Of a stretch of 64,000 bases of DNA, positions 1 to 7,380 are shown one piece after another. The translations under genes were made by a program, and so were the position numbers. The DNA comes from Deltaproteobacteria bacterium (GTDB lineage Bacteria; CG2-30-53-67), in contig JAADIO010000033.1 in the NCBI GenBank assembly GCA_013151235.1, positions 45,240 to 109,239 on the forward strand, in the 5' to 3' direction. The notes beneath the pieces were generated by a model, which was not told the DNA's origin, made no database searches, and saw only the letters and a list, made by a program, of their open reading frames with translations. The first letter of the stretch is position 1. Each line of letters starts with the position of its first letter.

Positions 1-375
1 GTGACCCGGCAGTGGCAGATCGAGATTGGCCACGATCCCCCCCCCGGCCGGGTTCCTCTCGAAAGGAAGGTTCCTGTCATAGCGGGATGTCGCCGGGCGG
101 CTCAGGTGAAGCATGATCACGGCACTGCTGTGATCCACCCCCTGACGGTCCTTGACGGAGAGGAGTGCCCGGTTCTTCCCCGTATCGAACCGACTTCCAT
201 CCACCATCAGCCGCCACCCCAGGGATCGAGCGGCCATGCGGTCGGCATCCCAACGGATTCCATCGGCATAGGGTGAATCCGTCACCGTTCCGTCAAAGCT
301 CCTGATTCCAACAACGATGGATACGGAAACTGAGGTCAGAACAAGAATTGTAACAAAAACAAGGAGTATCTTCAT
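1..375 (-). CDS. fixH: FixH-family protein, 3' end cut by window edge
   Basis: About 125 residues are visible, read leftward from an ATG at 375; the stop lies outside the window. One N-terminal membrane segment (roughly residues 3-23) is followed by a periplasmic part containing SPYADGIRWDADR, which fits the FixH pattern. FixH accompanies CcoG in assembly of cbb3 oxidase, probably through copper supply to CcoN (family knowledge). The ATG overlaps the ccoG stop by 4 bases (ATGA), so the two are translationally coupled. The identification is good but rests on the N-terminal part and the context. Confidence 0.75.
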   Translation of the reverse strand, partial: MKILLVFVTILVLTSVSVSIVVGIRSFDGTVTDSPYADGIRWDADRMAARSLGWRLMVDGSRFDTGKNRALLSVKDRQGVDHSSAVIMLHLSRPATSRYDRNLPFERNPAGGGIVANLDLPLPGH

Positions 376-1574
376 GGTGCCTCCGCCTTCCGGAAAGGGA
401 CCCCCTTTTCAATTCGGATAGAAAAGGGATCCGACTGCAGGACAAGATGAACGGAAAAACCGGCATGGTAACCGGCGATCGAAAGGAAAAGGGGAATCCG
501 CAAAGTTCCTCGTTCGGGTACGGATATCGGTCCGGCAGGTTTCAACCGGACGGACCTCCCCTCGGCCAAGACCTTGATTTTGAGCGGAACCGACCTCCGT
601 AGCCGATTCCGGATGGTCAGGTCAAATGCATTTACCGTCCAACCAGTCGCCGTTCGGCGGGGAGGAAACCCACTCTTCGCCATCAGGGTCACTTCGAGGG
701 GAGGGCGGTTCAAGATCATAAAAAGGACCAGAATCAGAAAAAAACACGTGAGAACTCCAAGGGGCAGGACATTCGGCCGGAAGGGGTGCATCCTTCCTCC
801 CGATTCCCCGAAACGATATTCCACGAGGGAAGGCGCTCCCTTCAGCTCCATCCGGCCGGCACAGGCATCAACACACTCCGAACACTGAATACAGCCCCGG
901 CTTCCCCCCTCTCGGATATCGATCCCCACAGGACAGGCGGCCACACAGGCACTGCACCGACCGCACTCCTCCTGTCGTTCTTTATCATAGACAATCCTGA
1001 GTGTCCGGGAATCGCAAATCGTATTCTGGATCATCGAATATGGACAAACTGTGGCACAGAAACGCTGCCGCAAGAAAAGGAGATCGCAGAAAACAAGGAG
1101 GGCCAACCCAGCCCAGATGCCGCCTGTCACCGGCCCTAAGTTCCCAGACACAAGACGGGCGGAAAACTCCTCCGGCGTCATAAAATACCAGATCAGGTCA
1201 GCCGCAACAAGGAGGCTTAAAAACACAACAATAATGATACCCGATACCCTGAAGATTAGCCGTCGGCCAGACGTAGGGGTGAGAAAGCGGGTTGCCTTCA
1301 GGAGGACCGTCTGGGGACAGGCCCATCCGCACCAAATCCGTCCGAAAAGAAGAGTCAGCAAAAGGAACAGCAGGATCAGGAAAATCAGCACCACCAGGAC
1401 GATAAAGAACTCATCCATCCAGATTGTCCTGCCAAAGAAATAGAGCCGTAGACGGGGGAGGTCGAAACGCAAGGCACTCTCGCCGCCCACCTTCAGAAAT
1501 GGAAGCCCCAGGAGGATGACCGGCTGGGCAAGAAGAACCCACCGTCTCAGCGTCTGAAATCGCTTATTCCTCAT
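372..1574 (-). CDS. ccoG: CcoG/FixG, cbb3 oxidase accessory ferredoxin
   Basis: This 400-residue polytopic membrane protein carries the CcoG signature GRIWCGWACPQTV and two 4Fe-4S motifs, CGRCSACVAACP and CIQCSECVDACA; in the second the final Pro is Ala. The C-terminal third after a last membrane helix is an immunoglobulin-like periplasmic domain. CcoG reduces copper for CcoN maturation in the studied family members. An upstream TTG at 1604 gives 10 extra residues, but the ATG at 1574 fits better because it overlaps the end of ccoQ by 11 bases, in keeping with the tight packing of this operon. Confidence 0.93.
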   Translation of the reverse strand: MRNKRFQTLRRWVLLAQPVILLGLPFLKVGGESALRFDLPRLRLYFFGRTIWMDEFFIVLVVLIFLILLFLLLTLLFGRIWCGWACPQTVLLKATRFLTPTSGRRLIFRVSGIIIVVFLSLLVAADLIWYFMTPEEFSARLVSGNLGPVTGGIWAGLALLVFCDLLFLRQRFCATVCPYSMIQNTICDSRTLRIVYDKERQEECGRCSACVAACPVGIDIREGGSRGCIQCSECVDACAGRMELKGAPSLVEYRFGESGGRMHPFRPNVLPLGVLTCFFLILVLFMILNRPPLEVTLMAKSGFPPRRTATGWTVNAFDLTIRNRLRRSVPLKIKVLAEGRSVRLKPAGPISVPERGTLRIPLFLSIAGYHAGFSVHLVLQSDPFSIRIEKGVPFRKAEAP

Positions 1575-1692
1575 CGTCCAGCATCTTGTATTTGGGTGCC
1601 TCAACTTTCCTGTGCCGTCCCCGTGAGTAGTAATAAAGTACGATTACTCCGTAGAGAATGACCAGAAAAAAACCATACCAGAAATAGGCCAT
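1564..1692 (-). CDS. ccoQ: CcoQ/FixQ-like small subunit of cbb3 oxidase
   Basis: This 42-residue protein was found by reading the gap between the CcoP anchor gene and ccoG. It starts MAYFWYGFFLVILYGVIVLY, a single membrane helix, followed by YYYSRGRHRKVEAPKYK and an acidic end DDEE. Size, one helix, a basic stretch after the helix and position between ccoP and ccoG all match CcoQ. The gene ends inside the first codons of ccoG. Function as a stabiliser of the oxidase is known for the family; the assignment here rests on architecture and location. Confidence 0.8.
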   Translation of the reverse strand: MAYFWYGFFLVILYGVIVLYYYSRGRHRKVEAPKYKMLDDEE

Positions 1693-1706
1693 CGAAAATT
1701 CACTCC

Positions 1707-1892
1707 CTACTTCTCCAGAGACTGCTCATAGGCCTTGACCTGCGTCCATCCGCTGAAGACCGGCGTATAGGATCCAACGTAATAGATTCCCCATAGAATT
1801 GTCCCGATGTAGAAGATCAGCCATCCGATCGGAAGCTTTTTCGCCGTCTTCGGGTTATCCATGGCTTCAATGCTTTCAAATTCTTCCGTCAT
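1707..1892 (-). CDS. Stand-alone CcoP N-terminal membrane anchor
   Basis: This 61-residue protein has one membrane helix (LPIGWLIFYIGTILWGIYYV) preceded by an acidic cytoplasmic start and a DNPKTAKKLP turn, the layout of the FixP_N domain that normally begins CcoP. No CXXCH heme motif is present. It begins one base after the stop of the ccoO-like gene, with AAGGAG 6-10 bases upstream; a longer reading from a TTG at 1919 would overlap that gene and is less likely. It appears that CcoP is split here: anchor alone in this gene, heme domain fused to CcoO. Confidence 0.82.
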   Translation of the reverse strand: MTEEFESIEAMDNPKTAKKLPIGWLIFYIGTILWGIYYVGSYTPVFSGWTQVKAYEQSLEK

Positions 1893-1893
1893 A

Positions 1894-2838
1894 TCACTTC
1901 TCCTTTTGATTTTTCTCAATCGACCGGATAAAGGCGACCAGATTCCAGATCTCCTTGTTGCTCAATGTAGAGCTGAAGGAAGGCATCCCGCCCTTTGCCT
2001 TCCGTCCGGCGATCTCCTGGTTCTCCTGTGTGCCGTTTTGAATGATGCTAAAAATCGTACCGTCCGCAATATCCCCTTCCGTGGAGAGCCAGACAAGGTC
2101 CACCAGGCTTGGACCGATTTCCCCTTGTCCCTTCTCTCCGTGGCAAAAGACACACTTCGCCTCGAATTCATCTTCTCCCGCCTCAATGGCTTTGTCGTTG
2201 CCGGCATAGGGATTGACCTCCGGGATGGTCGCTGCTTCCGCCTCCCCTTCTTTTCTTGCCTGTGCCCGAATCACAGCTCCAAGCGTCTGGACATAGGAAA
2301 CAAGGGCATCAAGTTCACTCTTTCCTTTAAGCGCCTTGATTTCTTCCGGGCGGTAAGGAAATCCGAGGACATCCATATGCCTGGCGATCTCCTCCGGAGA
2401 AAGAGGGCGATCCTTCAGCCACCCGTAGACAGGCATGTCCGATTCAGGGTACATGAACCGTGGATTCTTGAAATGCCTGTAATGCCAAGCGTCCGGATAT
2501 TTCCCCCCCACCCTCGCTAAATCGGGACCGGTCCGCTTCGATCCCCAAAGAAAGGGACGGTCATACGCAAATTCCCCCGCCTTGGAGTATTCCCCGTAAC
2601 GCATCACTTCGGTCTTGAGCGGCCGAACAGTCTGGGTATGACAGTTAACGCACCCCTCCCGCTGGTATATATCCCGACCGGCAAGCTGGAGCGGAGTATA
2701 GGGTTTCACCCCGTCCAGGACGGGGTGCATCTCGTCCATGAACATGGGGACAAACATGGTCACCGTAGTTCCGATCAGAATCACAATGGTGGCCAACAGA
2801 GCAAAAATAACGGGTGATCTGTAAAGTTTTCCAGTCAT
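1894..2838 (-). CDS. ccoO: CcoO fused to a CcoP-type cytochrome c domain
   Basis: Residues 1-185 are CcoO: an N-terminal membrane anchor, heme motif CVNCH (residues 63-67) followed by TQTVRP, and the typical GPDLARVGGKYP segment. A charged linker (about 192-215) leads to a second cytochrome c domain with CVFCH (229-233), GEIGPSL and a GMPSF methionine-ligand segment. That second half resembles one heme domain of CcoP. Total 314 residues, longer than plain CcoO (about 200). The ATG at 2838 has GGGGAGGTG just upstream; a GTG at 2844 is the alternative. It probably carries electrons to CcoN with two c-hemes in one chain. Confidence 0.9.
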   Translation of the reverse strand: MTGKLYRSPVIFALLATIVILIGTTVTMFVPMFMDEMHPVLDGVKPYTPLQLAGRDIYQREGCVNCHTQTVRPLKTEVMRYGEYSKAGEFAYDRPFLWGSKRTGPDLARVGGKYPDAWHYRHFKNPRFMYPESDMPVYGWLKDRPLSPEEIARHMDVLGFPYRPEEIKALKGKSELDALVSYVQTLGAVIRAQARKEGEAEAATIPEVNPYAGNDKAIEAGEDEFEAKCVFCHGEKGQGEIGPSLVDLVWLSTEGDIADGTIFSIIQNGTQENQEIAGRKAKGGMPSFSSTLSNKEIWNLVAFIRSIEKNQKEK

Positions 2839-2849
2839 CTTCACCTCCC

Positions 2850-4256
2850 CTATGCTGCCGCCACCGGAACATTTTTAGCCCGGCGGACAGTCATGAAAAT
2901 ATTATAGAGAAAAAAGAACATGCCCAAGGTAAAGATAATTCCTCCGACGGTTCGCATCTCCCAGTAGGGATAGTTTCGGGCCAGCGTCTCCACGAAGGTG
3001 TACTGGAGGTTTCCTTCGGGAGTCGTTGCCTTCCAGAGCGCGCCCTGCTGTATTCCGGTGATCCACATGGTTATGGAAAAGATCAATTGCCCCACGAGAA
3101 CCAGCCAGAAGTGGATGTTCGCGATCCCTTCGCTGTAGATCTCGGTATTATAGATCTTGGGAAGGACATAGTAGATCGAGGCCACAGCGGTCAGGGTTAC
3201 CCATCCCATGGTTCCCATGTGGACATGACCGGGAACCCAGTCGGTAAAGTGGACGAGGGAACTCACCACGCGGATTGCTTGGGTCGGTCCCTGGATCGTC
3301 TGGAGTCCGTAGAATGTGATGGCCAAGATAAAGAACTTTGTCAGGTAGTTTGTCCGCATCTTCGACCAGTCGGCCCCTACAGTGTAGTAACCGTTCACCA
3401 CTGATCCCCAAGAGGGAGCAATGAGAAAGATCGAAAAAGCAATGGCCACGGTCTGGAGCCAATCGGGAACAGGCGTATAGACAAGATGATGCGCACCGGT
3501 CCAGACATAGGCGAAGATGAGTGACCAGAAGGCAATGATTGACAGCCGGTGGCTGAAGATTGGGATGCCCGTCGATTTGGGGAGAAAATAGTAGAACATG
3601 GCCAGAAAAGGAGTGGTGAAGAGAAAACCGACGGCATTGTGGCCGTACCACCATTCGACATTGGCATCGTTCATCCCGGCAAAGAGGGAATAAGATTTAA
3701 ACCATCCAGCGGGGACAGCCAGATTGTTGACAATATAGAGGATGGCGATGGCGACAACCGTGGCGATAATATACCAGAGGGAGACGTACATCTGCTTTTC
3801 CTTGCGTTTGATGATGGTTCCAAAAATATTGATGGCCAGCATCACCCAGAGAATCACCACCCCGATATCAAGAGGCCACTCCAACTCGGCGTATTCCTTG
3901 GACTGGGTCATCCCCAGGAGAAGCGTCACCAGAGCAAGGGCAATCGCTGCATTAAAAAGATAGAGCTGGAAACGGGCCAGCCTAGGAAAGAGGAGCGGCC
4001 GTCTCGTCAGACGCATGGTGATATAATAGAAGAGAGCAAAGATCACCCCCACACCCAAGCCGAAAGCCATGATGTTGGTATGAACAGTCCGAATCCGGCC
4101 ATAGGTAAAAAGTGGCGGGACATTGAAGGCTGGATGCCAGAGCTGAATCGAGATCCAGAGACCGAAGACGATCCCCACGACCCCCCAGAAGATCGAGGAA
4201 TAGATAAACCCCGCAACTGTCTGGTGGTCATAATCATAGGTGTCGGAAAAAGCCAT
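2850..4256 (-). CDS. ccoN: CcoN, catalytic subunit I of cbb3 cytochrome oxidase
   Basis: This 468-residue heme-copper oxidase subunit I has about 12 membrane segments. Visible ligand motifs are TVHTNIMAFG (His59, low-spin heme), WWYGHNAVGF (CuB/cross-link region), GAHHLVY and the late VPGHVHMGTMGW with heme ligands. It reduces O2 at high affinity and pumps protons. It is the first gene of the cco operon; the ATG at 4256 follows AGGAGGG at good spacing. CcoO/P starts 11 bases after its stop. No clear sigma70 or FNR site was found in the 180 bases upstream. Confidence 0.96.
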   Translation of the reverse strand: MAFSDTYDYDHQTVAGFIYSSIFWGVVGIVFGLWISIQLWHPAFNVPPLFTYGRIRTVHTNIMAFGLGVGVIFALFYYITMRLTRRPLLFPRLARFQLYLFNAAIALALVTLLLGMTQSKEYAELEWPLDIGVVILWVMLAINIFGTIIKRKEKQMYVSLWYIIATVVAIAILYIVNNLAVPAGWFKSYSLFAGMNDANVEWWYGHNAVGFLFTTPFLAMFYYFLPKSTGIPIFSHRLSIIAFWSLIFAYVWTGAHHLVYTPVPDWLQTVAIAFSIFLIAPSWGSVVNGYYTVGADWSKMRTNYLTKFFILAITFYGLQTIQGPTQAIRVVSSLVHFTDWVPGHVHMGTMGWVTLTAVASIYYVLPKIYNTEIYSEGIANIHFWLVLVGQLIFSITMWITGIQQGALWKATTPEGNLQYTFVETLARNYPYWEMRTVGGIIFTLGMFFFLYNIFMTVRRAKNVPVAAA

Positions 4257-4709
4257 GATTTCCCTCCTCTTGAATGTAATGAAATTCCCCTGTCAAGTAC
4301 AGGGCCTCTAAAGTGGTGCCGGGTAAGCCCCGGTTCACTCTCCAACGGGTTTACTAAAAAGATTTACCAACGCTCGCTTTTGTTGTTTTCGGGTTTGTTG
4401 TAAATTGTTCAGCAATATTAATCAGTTGAGAGAGGGGTCCATGTTCTACTCCAAAGACCACAAAACCAGCTACTTATTCGATCCTTTCGAGTTCCTGAGG
4501 GAAGCAAAGACGCAAGTTGCTTACACAATCCTGGACACATCTCTTCCGGGAGGAGATCCTTCCCGATCTATCCGTAGAGAAACTTGCTCCTTATATCTTG
4601 ACCAAAAAGGTGTGAACCTCCAAACAACTTCTGTTGCCTGATACGCCATGGAGTATCAGGCCAAGCTTTGAAGTAAAAAACAAGAATACGGTGGCATTTG
4701 AGGGCCCCA
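4257..4709. other. Intergenic scar zone upstream of ccoN
   Basis: This stretch between ccoN and the Rrf2 gene has no intact gene. It holds the ccoN ribosome binding site and leader (to about 4440), a decayed transposase fragment (4441-4615) and an 8-bp perfect hairpin at 4637-4660 (CCTGATAC/GTATCAGG) of unknown role just after it. A dispersed repeat follows at 4710. Confidence 0.6.
4441..4615 (+). pseudogene. IS1182-like transposase remnant, frameshifted and truncated
   Basis: The first frame reads MFYSKDHKTSYLFDPFEFL from 4441. The frame then shifts near 4495-4502 and reading resumes as KQRRKLLTQSWTHLFREEIL, then PDLSVEKLAPY, ending at a TGA at 4613. Joined across the shift, this is the characteristic N-terminus of IS1182-family transposases (remembered pattern KDHKT..LFDP...L..KRR.LL..SW..LFREEILP.LPVEKLAPYF). 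Only about 57 of roughly 450 residues remain, so it is dead. The remainder and the IS ends are not visible. Confidence is limited because no alignment could be run. Confidence 0.6.
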
Positions 4710-4833
4710 GGGCGGCCTCGTCTTCGTTACGCTCCCTGCGCCGCACCACAGGGGGCACGCCTCAGTCCCATGCCTTGACGAGACCGCCCTGCAGCCCTCT
4801 CGGTACGTCACAGTATTTGCGAACAGGACCACT
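4710..4833. repeat. Dispersed intergenic repeat, copy A (~124 bp)
   Basis: Copy A matches copy B at 24626-24749 in the same orientation, by eye about three quarters identical over 115 bases. Shared blocks include CGCTCCCTGC/TGCTCCCTGC, CACAGGGGG, CATGCCTTGACGAGACCG/CACGCCTTGATGAGACCG and GCGAACAGGACCAC/ACGAACAGGACCAC. Inside copy A, 4710-4722 and 4777-4789 form a 13-base inverted repeat with one mismatch, so an RNA or single strand would fold. There is no coding frame conserved between copies. Confidence 0.75.
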
Positions 4834-4859
4834 TAGGCAATACCGCGCGTATTTGGTTC

Positions 4860-5300
4860 TCATTCAGGGAACGGGAAAGCATCCAGTCCTGTTGCTCTTG
4901 AAGAATGCAGCAGGTTGTCAAAGGTATAGGATTTCAGTTGTTCTTTCACCACTTCCTGAATTGCCAACCAGACGGGATGGACTGTACAGAACGGGCTTCG
5001 ATGGCATCCCCGCTCCTTAATGACACAGTCGTTGAGTCCCACGCCCCCATCTTCGATGCAGTTGATTACATCGTAGAGTGAGATCTCTGCCGGTTTTTTG
5101 AGGAGATGCACCCCACCACCCACGCCCCGGCTCGATTCTACCAGTTTTTCCCTCGCCAGTTTCTGGACAATCTTCGGGAGAAAACTGGAAGGAATTTCCA
5201 TCGTCCCGGCGATCTCTGCGACCGAGGCTTTGGTCTCCGGCCTGCCGGAAAGGAAAAGAACGCAACGAACTGCATAGTCTGTCTCACGTGTGATCCGCAT
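4860..5300 (-). CDS. Rrf2-family transcriptional regulator with Fe-S cysteines
   Basis: This 146-residue protein starts MRITRETDYAVRCVLFLSG, the canonical Rrf2 winged-helix N-terminus, with SSFLPKIVQKLAREKLVESSRGVGGG as the recognition region and wing. Three cysteines in NDCVIKERGCHRSPFC match the cluster-binding set of IscR/NsrR/RsrR-type members, so it probably senses redox, NO or iron-sulfur status. It sits upstream of and in the same direction as the cbb3 operon, which it could control, but no shared operator was found there. A perfect palindrome overlaps its own -10 box, suggesting autoregulation. Confidence 0.92.
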   Translation of the reverse strand: MRITRETDYAVRCVLFLSGRPETKASVAEIAGTMEIPSSFLPKIVQKLAREKLVESSRGVGGGVHLLKKPAEISLYDVINCIEDGGVGLNDCVIKERGCHRSPFCTVHPVWLAIQEVVKEQLKSYTFDNLLHSSRATGLDAFPFPE

Positions 5301-5307
5301 AATTAAA

Positions 5308-5320
5308 GAGTAAATTACTC
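5308..5320. promoter_or_regulatory. Perfect 13-bp palindrome, candidate Rrf2 operator
   Basis: GAGTAAATTACTC is a perfect palindrome around a central base, ending 8 bases upstream of the regulator's ATG and covering its predicted -10 box. Position and symmetry suggest autorepression. Confidence 0.55.
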
Positions 5321-5340
5321 CTGTTTGAGGGAGGTGTCAA
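5312..5340 (-). promoter_or_regulatory. Sigma70-type promoter of the Rrf2 gene
   Basis: On the minus strand TTGACA (5335-5340), a 17-base spacer and TAATTT (5312-5317). The start point would be near 5305, giving an almost leaderless mRNA for the ATG at 5300. Confidence 0.55.
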
Positions 5341-5728
5341 CCCTTTTTTCAGGCGATCGTAATAAAATCTTTAACAACAACCCAAGACCCTACGATTACA
5401 GGGAGAAAGAATATGCTTATGAAGCATACCATACGGAAAGCAGGCCTGACTCGGAGCACCGAAAGCCATTACTGCAACCGAGCACCATCATCTATTGGCC
5501 CGTATCTTTTTATAAGATGTTCAGAAGCAAAAAATGGACCTTCTGGATAATTTTAAATAGTTGAGGAATACTCGTCCAGCCATGCACAGACCTGTCGGGA
5601 TAATTTCTGCAGGGATATGGAAGGTTCTTTCCGGATCCGTGTGCCGATCCGGTGTTACGCGTGTGCCAAAATCAGCTGCCCAAAGGGGGGCATCAAAGCG
5701 ATGTTCTTTGGGCGTCGATTCTTTACTT
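5341..5728. other. Non-coding stretch with a hairpin downstream of the SAM hydrolase gene
   Basis: There is no convincing gene here. At 5678-5713 an 8-bp perfect stem (GCCCAAAG/CTTTGGGC) with an inner CATC/GATG stem follows the end of the gene at 5729 on the minus strand. It may be the terminator of the long rib-pur transcript, although the trailing T-run is poor. The first part (5405-5480) may hold a decayed recombinase fragment (see rejected items). Confidence 0.4.
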
Positions 5729-6526
5729 TCACCCGAAATAGAGGTGTACCCGGTCTCCCCGGAGGATTCCGGTCTTCTCCTGGGCGCTTCCCATGAAACA
5801 GAAGATCTCCATCAGATCAAAGCTGTTAAGGATGATTCCGGGAGCGTCGGTCCGGTTCTCCGCATAGGATTGATAGAACCCGCGAAACTTTTTGCCGCCG
5901 ATCTCGACAACAAAATCCTGATTCTCGAAGGCCTCCAGATGTTGCCGCTGAATATTGGTAATCAGGTTGCCGAAACGATCCACATGAATCACCTCTCCCC
6001 GCAACCGATCTTCGCTGATCAGCAACTGGGGGATGTTCAACTGTTTGTAGTCGGAGATTTCCGGCCCCATCTTTTCCCGGCTCACCCCTCGGGAGAGCCA
6101 GGCCGCAACGGGGGCGAAGATATCCCGGCCGTGGAACGTCCGGCTGACCGGCTTTCGCATATACCTGTCCGCTGTAATCTCCCGTACCGTACACCTTCCA
6201 GCGTCGGCAAAAAGGAGGGAAAGCGCTCCGTTATCCGGGGCCAGAAAAATGGAATTCTCCCATTCCACGAGAAGCGGCCGCCTTCCCGTTCCGACACCGG
6301 GATCGACCACAACGAGATGAATCGTCCCTTCGGGAAAGTATCGACAGGAACAGGAGAGTGTGTAAAGAGCCTCTTCCACATTGTGTCGCTCAATCTCATG
6401 GGTCAGGTCAACGATCCGGACCTCTGGATTGACGGCCAGGATCACTCCCTTCATGATGCCCACAAAGGGGTCCCGGTATCCGAAATCGGTAATCAGTGTA
6501 ATGGTTGGGATCGTCGTTTCCGTCAT
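5729..6526 (-). CDS. SAM hydroxide adenosyltransferase (DUF62 family)
   Basis: This 265-residue enzyme belongs to the family related to fluorinase and chlorinase that hydrolyses S-adenosylmethionine to adenosine and methionine. Visible marks are ITLITDFGYRDPFVG at the N-terminus, VVVDPGVGTGRR with the conserved Asp75 and an Arg (82/83), and FHGRDIFAP with His132, the Asp-Arg-His set of the hydrolases. The C-terminal beta domain has HVDRFGNLITNI. The ATG follows AGGAGGG. It is the last gene of the long run that begins at ribD, 50 bases after recO. Physiological role is not settled in the family. Confidence 0.92.
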   Translation of the reverse strand: MTETTIPTITLITDFGYRDPFVGIMKGVILAVNPEVRIVDLTHEIERHNVEEALYTLSCSCRYFPEGTIHLVVVDPGVGTGRRPLLVEWENSIFLAPDNGALSLLFADAGRCTVREITADRYMRKPVSRTFHGRDIFAPVAAWLSRGVSREKMGPEISDYKQLNIPQLLISEDRLRGEVIHVDRFGNLITNIQRQHLEAFENQDFVVEIGGKKFRGFYQSYAENRTDAPGIILNSFDLMEIFCFMGSAQEKTGILRGDRVHLYFG

Positions 6527-6576
6527 TCTTCCCTCCTGCGGTTTGGGGATCGAACTTACGGTGTACCATTCTCCCT

Positions 6577-7344
6577 CTACAGAGTCAAGCCGCCGATCTC
6601 TTTACGGAGTTTTTCGAGAAACACATAAGAGCGGATTTCCCGGCCGAGAAGGTTCCGGAAATAGAGATGGAGCAACTCCCGCAGCTCCCTGTTCAACTTC
6701 CGTTCCAGTCGTATATGTCCAAGACGTTCTTCCGTCAGAGTGAGGACCTCCTCCCAGAAGCGAAGGCACCCGCGGGAGAGCGCGGTTCCCTCGTCGGTGC
6801 GCCCCCGACACTTCCGGCAGAGAATTCCCCCCTGACGGAGGGAAAACCGAAAGGGCTCCGTCCCGCCGCCGCATTGCACACAGGCATTCATCTTTGGGGC
6901 GAAACCCGCCAGCACAAGCAGCCGGATTTCGAAAATCCGGAGAATCGGTTCCGTTTCAACGACTTCCTGCAGACGGTTCAGGGTCTGCAAAAGAAGCTGA
7001 AAAATTTCCGGTGCAGCCTCCCGTTCAGGTAAAAGGCCCAGTACAAGCTCCGCCAGATATTGACCGGAAGCAGAACGAAAAAGGTCCTCCCGGACCCTTC
7101 TGAAGGAATGGAGAATGTCGAAATGATTGATGTTGACCAGGTTTTTCTCTTCCCGGTCGAAGTAGATGAGCGTACCGTGCGTAAGCGTCTCCAGGGCGGG
7201 TCCGAAACGGCTTTTGAGGCGCCGGGCGCCCCGAGCCAGACCGGCCAGTTTGCCGTGGTCCGGTGTCAGGAAGGTTACGATCCGGTCGGCATCCCGGTAA
7301 TCAATCTTCCGAAGGACAATCGATTCCGAAGAGTAGAGGGGCAT
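6577..7344 (-). CDS. recO: DNA repair protein RecO
   Basis: This 255-residue protein loads RecA onto gaps together with RecR and RecF. The N-terminal OB fold is visible as SESIVLRKIDYRDADRIVTF...LTPDHGKLAGLARGARR, and a zinc-binding set CVQC...CRKC lies in the helical C-terminal part. Length matches the family. It starts 36 bases after mgtE ends, in the same direction; era-recO proximity is common in bacteria. Confidence 0.95.
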   Translation of the reverse strand: MPLYSSESIVLRKIDYRDADRIVTFLTPDHGKLAGLARGARRLKSRFGPALETLTHGTLIYFDREEKNLVNINHFDILHSFRRVREDLFRSASGQYLAELVLGLLPEREAAPEIFQLLLQTLNRLQEVVETEPILRIFEIRLLVLAGFAPKMNACVQCGGGTEPFRFSLRQGGILCRKCRGRTDEGTALSRGCLRFWEEVLTLTEERLGHIRLERKLNRELRELLHLYFRNLLGREIRSYVFLEKLRKEIGGLTL

Positions 7345-7380
7345 ATCTTCCTGTCCGTTGGGGGGGGCGATGCCGCTGTG

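Noticed and set aside
5413-5480. Short frame reading IRKAGLTRSTESH, like a tyrosine recombinase C-terminal region
   Set aside because: Only about a dozen residues resemble the family, with a possible frame change after; too short to call a pseudogene.
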